Of a stretch of 8,966 bases of DNA, positions 1 to 5,625 are shown one piece after another (position 1 is the first letter of the stretch; every line of letters starts with the position of its first letter). The notes beneath the pieces are model-generated. The model did not search any database and had not been told where the DNA came from. It saw only the letters and a list, made by a program, of their open reading frames with translations. The DNA comes from Rhodovulum sp. (GTDB lineage: Bacteria > Pseudomonadota > Alphaproteobacteria > Rhodobacterales > Rhodobacteraceae): positions 1 to 8,966 of the forward strand of contig JACKKC010000052.1 of assembly GCA_020637615.1 (NCBI GenBank). Direction: 5' to 3'. Position numbers and translations under genes: made by a program.

Positions 1-57
1 GCAGGCTTTGGAACGGGGAGGGGCGCAGGCACCGCTTATGGGCCGGCGCCGCGGCGG

Positions 58-1230
58 TCACAAGGGCCGGGCCGCGACCTTTTCCGCCGCCGCCCGCAGC
101 CGCGCGCGGTCGGCCTCGAGCGGCAGCGCCTCTTCGGCGAGCGCCATGGCCTTGGCCGAGAGGTGCTGCGCGGGCCGGGCGAAGCCCGCCGGGCCCAGGG
201 TGGCCAGCGCGGCGAGCGAGTGCTGCAGGCGCAGGCCGACCTCGAGCAGCGGCGCGGCGTCGCGGGTGAGCGGCTCGAAGGCGTCCTCGAAGAGGTTCCG
301 GGCATCGAGCGGCGGCACGAGCACCCGCGGGCAGCGCGGCGCCTCGGCCTCCTCCGACCGCGCCTCCGCCCAGAGGGTGAGCAGCCGCTGCTGCACGGCG
401 ATCACCCCGATCGCGGTGCCCGGATCGTTGATGCCCGGCGAGAGGGCGCGCGAGCCGATCTCGGCGAGCACCACCAGCCCGAAGCGCGGGTCCTGCTCGA
501 AGGAGCGTTCCTGGCCGAGCGTGAAGGCTGCGCGGATCGCCGCGGCGGTGTCGTCGTCGGGCCGCCAATTGGTATGTACCAGCGCCGTCGCCGGGCTCGC
601 CAGGTCGCCGGGCAGGGAGGCGACTGCGATCTCGCCCCCGGCGGCCTCGGCGATGCGCTGGAGCGCGGGCATGTCGAGATGCCGGACATAGCCGGTCTCC
701 GCCGCCGCCAGCGCATGGCCCGTCGGTGCCTCCGGGCGCCGGCGGCCGCCGAGATGCGGCGCGGCGGCGCGGCTCAGCAGGGCGGCTTCGGCGCGGTCGG
801 CGATCTTGGCGACAGTCGCGCCGAGCCGGACCATGTTCACCAGCTGGTCGAGCCAGCCGAAGAAGGTGACGAGCACCAGCGCGGTCACCAGCCCCGAGGC
901 GAGCAGGAGCACCGCCTCGCCGGCGCGGGAATAATAGCCCAGGCCGAGCGCGACCAGCCCGACCATGCTGAAGACGAAGGCGCCGAGGAAGGTCGAGAGC
1001 ACGTTCTGCGAGAACGGATCCTCGATCAGCACCCTTGTGGCGCGCGGGGTGGCCGATTGCGCCGCCGCCGCGAAGGCGGTCACCATGGCGCCGAGGGCGA
1101 AGGTCGCCACCATCAGCATGCTCGAGGCGAGGATCGACAGGATGTCCCAGGTGGCGCCGTCGCGGATCCGCGCGGCGAGCGAGGCGGGCACGAAGGGCGT
1201 CGCCCAGACCGCCACCAGCGCCGTCGCCAC
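58..1230 (-). CDS. DUF2254 family integral membrane protein (N-terminus uncertain)
   Basis: This is an inner-membrane protein of the DUF2254 family, whose biochemical role is not known. The 390 residues counted from the GTG at 1228-1230 contain hydrophobic helices at about 28-57, 77-100 and 105-128, followed by a soluble C-terminal half. Family-type motifs are visible: QSATPRATRVLIEDPFSQN between helices (about 58-76), and SFEQDPRFGL plus RALSPGINDPGTA (about 243-273). The GTG is the only ATG, GTG or TTG in frame after the upstream in-frame stop at 1471-1473, so it is used here. It is probably not the true start, because it falls inside the first membrane helix: the frame continues upstream with LTRRLWFRVGLYGLAA, typical of the family N-terminus. 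Usual family length is somewhat above 400 residues. The TGA stop is at 58-60. The gene is divergent from the phosphoesterase gene at 1791. Family assignment is confident; start and function are not. Confidence 0.85.
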   Translation of the reverse strand: MATALVAVWATPFVPASLAARIRDGATWDILSILASSMLMVATFALGAMVTAFAAAAQSATPRATRVLIEDPFSQNVLSTFLGAFVFSMVGLVALGLGYYSRAGEAVLLLASGLVTALVLVTFFGWLDQLVNMVRLGATVAKIADRAEAALLSRAAAPHLGGRRRPEAPTGHALAAAETGYVRHLDMPALQRIAEAAGGEIAVASLPGDLASPATALVHTNWRPDDDTAAAIRAAFTLGQERSFEQDPRFGLVVLAEIGSRALSPGINDPGTAIGVIAVQQRLLTLWAEARSEEAEAPRCPRVLVPPLDARNLFEDAFEPLTRDAAPLLEVGLRLQHSLAALATLGPAGFARPAQHLSAKAMALAEEALPLEADRARLRAAAEKVAARPL

Positions 1231-1355
1231 GGCCGCGAGCCCGTAGAGCCCGACCCGGAACCAGAGCCGCCGGGTGAGCTGCTCCCAGATCCAGTCGAGC
1301 CGGCTGGAGACGGGTTTCGGGCGGGTCAGGGGAGGATGCTCCCCGGCGCGGGCAT
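1231..1355 (-). other. Probable missing N-terminal coding part of the DUF2254 gene, split by an apparent 1-nt frameshift
   Basis: Reading upstream of the GTG at 1230 in the same frame gives convincing coding sequence: RLDWIWEQLTRRLWFRVG, then the rest of a first transmembrane helix. No ATG, GTG or TTG exists in this frame up to the stop at 1471-1473. In a neighbouring frame an ATG at 1353-1355 reads MPAPGSILP and then hits a TGA at 1326-1328, next to a run of four G (plus strand, 1329-1332). One extra G in that run would join the two frames and give a protein of roughly 430 residues with four helices. Alternatives are an unusual CTG start at 1327-1329, or the farther ATG at 1413-1415 in the same shifted frame. 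Either the sequence lacks a base here, or the gene really carries a frameshift or a rare start codon. Confidence 0.45.
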
Positions 1356-1581
1356 CGCCCGGGCGCTGCGCCCTCCGGCGTCGTGCTGCCGGGTGTCCGA
1401 GGCCCTCGCCCGCATCCCTCCGTCCCGCCTTGCCGTGATGCGTCAGTCTAGGCGCGGCGGGGCTGCGGGGTCAATCGACGGCCCGGGAGGTCGGGGGAAC
1501 GGCATTTGGAACCTGTTCTTTCTTCTTCGACCGTCGCCAAGCATAGTGAAGCCGGCGCCCGCCTGGGGCTGGGCGGGCGCT

Positions 1582-1602
1582 GCCCGGCGGCGCCCGCCGG
1601 GC
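1582..1602. repeat. Perfect 9-bp inverted repeat with 3-nt loop in the leader region
   Basis: GCCCGGCGG (1582-1590) and CCGCCGGGC (1594-1602) are exact reverse complements around the triplet CGC, so RNA from either strand could fold into a very stable hairpin. It lies about 190 nt before the phosphoesterase start. No T-run follows on either strand, so it is not a standard intrinsic terminator. In such GC-rich DNA a chance dyad of this size is possible. Confidence 0.5.
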
Positions 1603-1651
1603 GGGATGGTGACGCCAGGCGCGCTCGGAACTCGGGCGGAGGCGGCGCGTT

Positions 1652-1661
1652 GGCAATTGCC
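1652..1661. promoter_or_regulatory. GGCAATTGCC palindrome, possible operator
   Basis: A perfect 10-bp palindrome with an AT core sits in an otherwise almost AT-free stretch, about 130 nt upstream of the phosphoesterase gene. Its symmetry and position suit a dimeric repressor or activator site. I recognise no specific regulator for it, so the role is a guess. Confidence 0.25.
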
Positions 1662-1779
1662 GTCCCCCGCGGACGCCGCGGCCGGTGCCGCCGGCGGCCT
1701 TGGGTCGAACGGCGCTTGCCACCGGGGCGCCGCGGCTGTCATGCTGTGGCATCAAAGTCTATGCATCTCCGCATCTTTC

Positions 1780-1785
1780 GGGAGG
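1780..1785 (+). promoter_or_regulatory. Ribosome binding site of the phosphoesterase gene
   Basis: GGGAGG ends five bases before the ATG at 1791, ideal Shine-Dalgarno spacing. This fixes the start: the reading frame is open farther upstream, but only from here does the protein begin with a normal export signal. Confidence 0.85.
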
Positions 1786-1790
1786 TTCCG

Positions 1791-3401
1791 ATGATTCTAC
1801 GCCGCAGGCTTCTCACCGCCGCCGCGGTTCTGGCGCTGCCGGTTTCCGGCGCGCAGGCCTTCACGCTGAACGTGCTGCACATCAACGACCTGCACAGCCG
1901 GATCGAATCGATCAATGCCTTCGATTCGACCTGCTCCGCCGAGGACGAGGGCGAGGGGAAGTGCTTCGGCGGCGCCGCGCGGCTTTATACCGCCGTCAAG
2001 GGTCTGCGCGACGAGCTGGAGTCCGCGGGCGAGAACGTGATCGTGCTCGATGCCGGCGACAGTTTCCAGGGCTCGCTGTTCTTCACCACCTATTCCGGTC
2101 TCGCCGAGGCGGAGATGATGAACCGCATCGGCTTCGATGCCATGGTCTTCGGCAACCACGAATTCGACCTCGGCCCGGCGCCGCTGGCCGATTTCGTCAA
2201 GGCGGCGGAATTCCCGGTGATCTCGGGCAGCGTCGATGTCTCGGGCGACAACAAGCTCGCGGGGCTCGCCACGGATCACGTGGTGCTGGAGGTGGGCGGC
2301 GAGAAGGTGGCGATCCTGGGCGCGACGACCCCCGACACGGTGGAGATCTCCTCGCCCGGTCCCAGCGTCGCCTTTCGCGACCCGGTGGAATATCTCACCG
2401 CCAAGGTGGTCGAGCTCAAGGCCGAGGGCATCGAGAAGGTCATCGTCGCGAGCCATCTCGGCGTGACCGACGACATACGCGTGGCCGAGGCGGTGCCCGG
2501 GATCGACCTGATCGTCGGCGGGCACAGCCACACGCTGTTCTCCAACAGCGCCGAGGATGCGCCCTATGCCTATCCTCTGATGGTGGCGGGCCCGGAGGGG
2601 CGCGAGGTGCCGATCGTGCAGGCCGGCGCCTATTCGAAATATCTCGGCCATGTCGCGCTGACCTTCGACGATGCGGGCGTGGTGACCGCGGCGAGCGGCG
2701 ACACGATCCTGCTCGACGCCAGCGTGACCCCCGACCCCGAGATCCTCGGCCGCATCGAGGCGATGGCCGCGCCGATCGAGGAGCTGAAGGCCCGCAAGGT
2801 CGGCGAGGTCGCCGGCGACATCGACGGCAGCCGCGAGAACTGCCGGGCCGGGGAATGCTCGATGGGCAATCTGGTGGCCGAGGCCATGCTCGACCGGGTC
2901 AGGGACCAGGGCGTGACCATTGCGCTGCAGAACGGCGGCGGCCTGCGCGCCTCGATCGGGGCGGGCGAGGTGACCAAGGGCGACGTGCTCGCCGTGTTGC
3001 CATTCCAGAATACGCTCGCTACCTTCAACATCAACGGCGCGGCCATCGTCGCGGCGCTGGAGAACGGCGTCAGCCAGCTGGAGGAGGGCGGCGGGCGGTT
3101 TCCGCAGGTCGCGGGGCTGCGCTTCACCTTCGACCCCTCGCTGCCGCCGATGGAGGGCCGCATCCAGGAGGTGACGGTGCGGAAGGGCGACGACTGGGTG
3201 CCGATCGACCCCGCCGCGGTCTATTCGGTCGTCACCAACAACTTCATGCGCAATGGCGGCGACGGCTATGTCACGCTGCGCGACGAGGCGGTGAACGCCT
3301 ATGACTTCGGGCCGAACCTCGAGGACGTGCTGTCGGACTTCATCGCGGCGCATCCCGGCTACGAGCCCTTCACCGACGGGCGCATCGCCCTCGCCGAATA
3401 G
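1791..3401 (+). CDS. Periplasmic 5'-nucleotidase / UshA-type metallophosphoesterase
   Basis: A secreted two-domain phosphoesterase of 536 residues, expected to release phosphate from nucleotides or nucleotide derivatives in the periplasm. Residues 1-23 form a signal peptide with a three-arginine n-region and an AQA cleavage site. The calcineurin-like metal domain follows: NDLH (Asp33, His35), GDS (Asp90), GNHE (121-124), SHLG (His222) and GGHSH (His245, His247), which together supply the two-metal centre of the family. The C-terminal 5'-nucleotidase domain shows the paired-cysteine ECSMGN motif, NGGGLR (381-386), LPFQN (403-407) and NNFMRNGGDGY (483-493). Phe405 and Phe485 probably stack on the base. 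Cys48 and Cys58 match a conserved cysteine pair near the N-terminus. The start is set by a GGGAGG site. The exact substrate (5'-nucleotide, UDP-sugar or 2',3'-cyclic nucleotide) cannot be told from sequence, so no symbol is given. It appears monocistronic and converges on the gene at 3499-3837. Confidence 0.92.
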   Translation: MILRRRLLTAAAVLALPVSGAQAFTLNVLHINDLHSRIESINAFDSTCSAEDEGEGKCFGGAARLYTAVKGLRDELESAGENVIVLDAGDSFQGSLFFTTYSGLAEAEMMNRIGFDAMVFGNHEFDLGPAPLADFVKAAEFPVISGSVDVSGDNKLAGLATDHVVLEVGGEKVAILGATTPDTVEISSPGPSVAFRDPVEYLTAKVVELKAEGIEKVIVASHLGVTDDIRVAEAVPGIDLIVGGHSHTLFSNSAEDAPYAYPLMVAGPEGREVPIVQAGAYSKYLGHVALTFDDAGVVTAASGDTILLDASVTPDPEILGRIEAMAAPIEELKARKVGEVAGDIDGSRENCRAGECSMGNLVAEAMLDRVRDQGVTIALQNGGGLRASIGAGEVTKGDVLAVLPFQNTLATFNINGAAIVAALENGVSQLEEGGGRFPQVAGLRFTFDPSLPPMEGRIQEVTVRKGDDWVPIDPAAVYSVVTNNFMRNGGDGYVTLRDEAVNAYDFGPNLEDVLSDFIAAHPGYEPFTDGRIALAE

Positions 3402-3419
3402 GCCGGCGCTCGTGCTGTG

Positions 3420-3446
3420 AGCCCGATCGCTAAGGGGGATCGGGCT
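3420..3446 (+). terminator. Stem-loop after the phosphoesterase gene (possible terminator)
   Basis: AGCCCGATC (3420-3428) and GATCGGGCT (3438-3446) are a perfect 9-bp inverted repeat with a 9-nt loop, starting 18 nt after the stop codon. No T-run follows on the plus strand, so it may be a weak terminator, a 3'-end stabiliser before Rho-dependent termination, or act for both converging genes. Confidence 0.5.
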
Positions 3447-3472
3447 GGGGACACTCGGCCTTGGGCGGGCTG

Positions 3473-3496
3473 AAAGCCGGCGGCGAGGGCCGCCGG
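3473..3496 (-). terminator. Stem-loop after the small secreted protein gene (possible terminator)
   Basis: On the minus strand CCGGCGGC (3496-3489), a CCTC loop and GCCGCCGG (3484-3477) form an 8-bp GC stem beginning two bases after the TGA stop, followed by CTTT. The short T stretch makes it a weak candidate intrinsic terminator for the 3499-3837 gene. Confidence 0.5.
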
Positions 3497-3498
3497 TG

Positions 3499-3837
3499 TC
3501 AGGGGCAGATCAGGTTTCCGAGACTGTCGGTCCGGCAGGGGAGACCGGATCCGCCCTCGGAGCGCTCGAGCAGGATCGAGCCGAGCCCGGTCCGCCGCCA
3601 GGCGGGGATGAACTCCGGCGCCGCGGATCCGGCCGCTTCGGGCGGCCAGACCTGGTCGAGCCCGCGCTTGCGCTTGACGAAGACCGGGCGCGGCATCGGC
3701 GGCGGCACCGACGGCCCGAGGCAGGCATAGGCGCCGAGCGCATTGGGCCGGCAGACGCTCTGCGCCGGAAGGGGTGCCGCCGGTGCGGCGAGCATCGCGG
3801 CCAGAAGCATTGTGCGGAGCATTCCCTGGCGGTCCAT
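3499..3837 (-). CDS. Small secreted protein with two CX9C motifs, function unknown
   Basis: A 112-residue protein of unknown function, predicted to be exported. It begins MDRQGMLRTMLLAAMLAAPA and has a probable signal peptidase site near AQS (about 25-27). Its cysteines fall in two matching motifs: CRPNALGAYAC (29-39) just after the signal and CRTDSLGNLIC (101-111) just before the end, with consensus C-R-x-[ND]-[AS]-L-G-x3-C. Between them is a proline-rich then basic stretch (PSVPPPMPRPVFVKRKRG), and a segment ending in ERSEGGSG. Each motif could close its own disulfide, or the two could pair across the chain. Small secreted proteins ending in a CxxDxLGNxxC-like motif occur, to my recollection, in Rhodobacterales, without known function. 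The ATG at 3835-3837 lacks a clear Shine-Dalgarno; the second ATG (Met6) is preceded by CCAGGGA and could be the real start. Convergent with the phosphoesterase gene, divergent from the SRAP gene. Confidence 0.7.
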   Translation of the reverse strand: MDRQGMLRTMLLAAMLAAPAAPLPAQSVCRPNALGAYACLGPSVPPPMPRPVFVKRKRGLDQVWPPEAAGSAAPEFIPAWRRTGLGSILLERSEGGSGLPCRTDSLGNLICP

Positions 3838-3942
3838 GCCTCGCGATGTGGGACCTCGTGCCGGGCGCGGCAAGTCGCGGCCGCCGCGGAACGGTCGCGA
3901 CGCGCATTGCCCGGGCTGCGGGCGCGGGGGTATGCAGGCAGA
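3838..3942. promoter_or_regulatory. Short divergent intergenic region
   Basis: These 105 nt separate two divergent starts and must hold the promoter of the SRAP gene, and probably that of the small secreted protein gene. I see only a TCGCGA palindrome and general GC richness, with no convincing -35/-10 pair. A weak AGGCAG lies just before the SRAP start. Confidence 0.35.
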
Positions 3943-4584
3943 ATGTGCGGACGCTACATGATCACCTCGCCCTATGAGGCGATGGCGCAGCTCTTCGAGG
4001 CGAGCCTGGGCGAGCTCGGCCCGGAAGCCCCGCGGCCGAACGTGTCGCCGACGCAATCGGTGCCCGTCGTCGTCTCCCACGAGGGCGATCGCCTGATCGT
4101 GCCCATGCGATGGGGCTTCCTGCCGCATTGGTACAAGACGCCGAACGACGGGCCGCTCCTGATCAACGCCCGGGCCGAGACCATCGCGGAGAAGCCGGCG
4201 TTCCGGGCGGCGGCACGCGCGAGACGCTGCCTGCTTCCGGCCGACGGCTTCTACGAATGGGCAGGGCCGAAGGGCGCGAAGGTCGCCCATGCGATCCGTC
4301 CCCGTGCCGGCGGGCCGATCGGCCTGGCCGGGGTTTGGCAGGAGTGGCGGCCGAAGGACGGCACGGCGATGGCGACCTGTGCCATCGTGACCTGCGCCGC
4401 CAACGGCGTGCTGGCGCCGATCCACGACCGCATGCCGGTCATCGTCGCGCCGGAGGATTTCGCGCTCTGGCTCGGCGAGGCGGACGCGGGCGCCGCGGGG
4501 CTGATGCGGCCGGCGCCCGAGGACCTGCTCGAAGCCGCGCCGGCGGATGCGGCGACGCGCGCCGTTCTCGCCCGCCGCGGCTGA
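3943..4584 (+). CDS. SRAP domain protein (HMCES/YedK family), abasic-site DNA-protein crosslinker
   Basis: This 213-residue protein is a full-length bacterial SRAP protein. The family binds single-stranded DNA and forms a covalent thiazolidine link between its N-terminal cysteine and an abasic site, protecting replication forks. The start at 3943 is fixed by chemistry: the protein must begin MCGRY, so that removal of Met exposes Cys2. The expected active-site residues are all present: Cys2, Asn75 in INARAET, Glu105 in DGFYEW and His161 in PIHDRMPVI. They match YedK positions 2, 75, 105 and 160 almost exactly. MRWGFLPHW (55-63) and the N33-V-S-P-T-Q segment are further family signatures. The gene stands alone, divergent from the small secreted protein gene. 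Its TGA lies 3 nt from the stop of the convergent operon, so the two transcripts must overlap at their 3' ends. No SOS-type operator was recognised upstream. Confidence 0.95.
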   Translation: MCGRYMITSPYEAMAQLFEASLGELGPEAPRPNVSPTQSVPVVVSHEGDRLIVPMRWGFLPHWYKTPNDGPLLINARAETIAEKPAFRAAARARRCLLPADGFYEWAGPKGAKVAHAIRPRAGGPIGLAGVWQEWRPKDGTAMATCAIVTCAANGVLAPIHDRMPVIVAPEDFALWLGEADAGAAGLMRPAPEDLLEAAPADAATRAVLARRG

Positions 4585-4587
4585 GCC

Positions 4588-5625
4588 TCAGAAGGTGTGG
4601 CAGCTCGCGAGGGCCGCGCGCACCGCACGGGTCGAGCCCTTGAGCGAGACGATGCCCTCGTCGCTCCCGCCCAGCCGTGCCGCGACCGAGCGGTCGCGCC
4701 CGGCGAGCCGGGCGGCGAGCGGGCCCTCCGCCAGCGCCACCACATAGGCCCCGCCGGCCGTCGACTCGAAGGTGGCGGTCGCGGAGACCGCACCCTGGCT
4801 GAAGGCGAGCTCGAGCGAGAGCGTCTCCTCGGCAGGGCGCTCGTGCAGGGTCAGGGCGAGGAACGGCTGGCCCCCGAGGCAGAAGGCGGCGAGGCTCGCG
4901 ATGTTGCCCGCGCCCGATCCGAGGGCGAGGGGGGTCGATCCGGGCACGTCGCGCAGCGTCCAGCCCTCGGGCAGATCCTCGGGCGGGCGCGCGGGCTCGG
5001 CTTCGGGCTCGGCTTCGGGCTCGGGTTGCGGCTCGGCCTGGGGTTCGGGTTGCGTCTCGGCGGCCGCGGCTTCGGGGGGATCCGCGGCGGGCGCCGTCTC
5101 GGCCTCGGCGGTCTCGATCGGGGAGGTCTCGGGGACGTCGCCCGCGAAGCTCCAGATCCTCGAGCAGCCCTCGGCGCCAATGCGGTCCTCGCCGCAGAGG
5201 GTTCCGTGGTAGAAGGCGCGCAGTCGCGGCAGGGATGCGCCGGCATCCTCGAGGATCCGGTAGCCTTCCAGATAGCCGAGGTCGAAACGGCTGTGGCGCC
5301 CGTCCGCCTCGGAGAGCCAGGTGGTGACCGGGCAGCCGCCCGAGCCGCAGAAGGCGCTCCAGGCGCCGATGCATTCGATGCCGGCGAGATCGGTGATGAA
5401 ATCCGCCTGCCCGTCGCCGTTGAGGTCGAGCGTGCGCTCGTAGCCGTCGAGGATCCGCGGCTCGCCGCCGAGATCCTGGCAGGCCACCATCGCCTGGTCG
5501 GTGGTCTCCACAAGTTCCGCCGGAAGCTCGGCCCGGGCCGGTGCCGGGACGAGGGCCGCCGCGACGATGGCGGGGAGAAGGCGGTGCAGCGTCCTGGCGA
5601 AACGTCCGGGCCGGTATGTCGTCAT
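4588..5625 (-). CDS. Secreted two-domain protein with EF-hand-like loop and Pro/Glu-rich linker, function unknown
   Basis: A 345-residue predicted periplasmic protein that I cannot assign a function. Residues 1-32 are a signal peptide ending ARA. The N-terminal domain (about 33-160) has a DLNGDGQADFITD loop (67-79) resembling a calcium-binding EF-hand or FG-GAP loop, and cysteines at 49, 85, 93, 98, 144 and 154, including the compact CGSGGC. A linker rich in Pro, Glu and Ala (about 165-217) contains five 4-residue repeats at 192-211. The C-terminal domain (about 218-345) starts with Trp222, is predicted to be mostly beta, and has Cys249 and Cys342, a likely disulfide, as in other small secreted alphaproteobacterial domains. 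The ATG overlaps the stop of the upstream zinc-ribbon gene (TGATG), with no good Shine-Dalgarno, so translation is probably coupled. It is the last gene of the operon; its stop is 3 nt from the SRAP stop. Confidence 0.8.
   Translation of the reverse strand: MTTYRPGRFARTLHRLLPAIVAAALVPAPARAELPAELVETTDQAMVACQDLGGEPRILDGYERTLDLNGDGQADFITDLAGIECIGAWSAFCGSGGCPVTTWLSEADGRHSRFDLGYLEGYRILEDAGASLPRLRAFYHGTLCGEDRIGAEGCSRIWSFAGDVPETSPIETAEAETAPAADPPEAAAAETQPEPQAEPQPEPEAEPEAEPARPPEDLPEGWTLRDVPGSTPLALGSGAGNIASLAAFCLGGQPFLALTLHERPAEETLSLELAFSQGAVSATATFESTAGGAYVVALAEGPLAARLAGRDRSVAARLGGSDEGIVSLKGSTRAVRAALASCHTF
4994..5053. repeat. Five imperfect 12-bp tandem units encoding the Pro/Glu linker
   Basis: GGCTCGGCTTCG occurs twice exactly (4994-5005, 5006-5017), then as GGCTCGGGTTGC, GGCTCGGCCTGG and GGTTCGGGTTGC. 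On the minus strand these encode QPEP, QAEP, QPEP, EAEP and EAEP, at residues 192-211 of the secreted protein. Unit length is a multiple of three, so copy changes keep the frame; such a run may vary in number between strains. Confidence 0.85.

Larger units (their letters stand above)
1471..1790. promoter_or_regulatory. Intergenic region between divergent genes, with dyads; leader of the phosphoesterase gene
   Basis: About 320 nt hold no convincing gene. The stretch contains a hairpin-forming repeat (1582-1602), a GGCAATTGCC palindrome (1652-1661), a GCCGCCGGCGGC palindrome (1687-1698) and a CTGTCAT heptamer (1736-1742). A TTGCCA at 1716-1721 could be a -35 element but has no good -10 partner at 17 nt. 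TATGCA at 1760-1765 is the most -10-like hexamer, again without a clear -35. Promoters for both flanking genes probably lie here, but I cannot place either with confidence. Confidence 0.4.

Noticed and set aside
1..57. Terminator or gene end at the left edge
   Set aside because: No stem-loop with a T-run after the DUF2254 stop and no supported coding frame; nothing can be called here.
1326..1415. Separate 29-residue minus-strand peptide gene starting at the ATG 1413-1415
   Set aside because: GGAGG lies only one base from the ATG, too close for good initiation, and the frame is better explained as a displaced N-terminus of the DUF2254 gene.
1747..1765. Sigma-54-like promoter (TGGCA ... TGCA)
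   Set aside because: The GG and GC elements are about 14 nt apart, not the required 10.
1506..1790. Possible 95-residue N-terminal extension of the phosphoesterase
   Set aside because: It would bury the signal peptide, is low-complexity Arg/Gly/Pro, and the strong GGGAGG site points to the ATG at 1791.
163..1794. Long plus-strand open frame (543 codons) opposite the DUF2254 gene
   Set aside because: Arg/Gly/Glu-rich low-complexity translation with no recognisable motif; the minus strand shows real membrane helices and family motifs.
1797..3353. Long open frame (518 codons) on the minus strand across the phosphoesterase gene
   Set aside because: Its product is a His/Arg/Asp-rich string with no domain, typical of an antisense shadow in GC-rich DNA; the plus strand encodes a clear, complete enzyme.
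3496..3942. Upstream extension of the SRAP protein in its open frame
   Set aside because: SRAP chemistry requires Cys at position 2, which fixes the start at 3943; the extension has no domain and overlaps the small secreted protein gene on the other strand.
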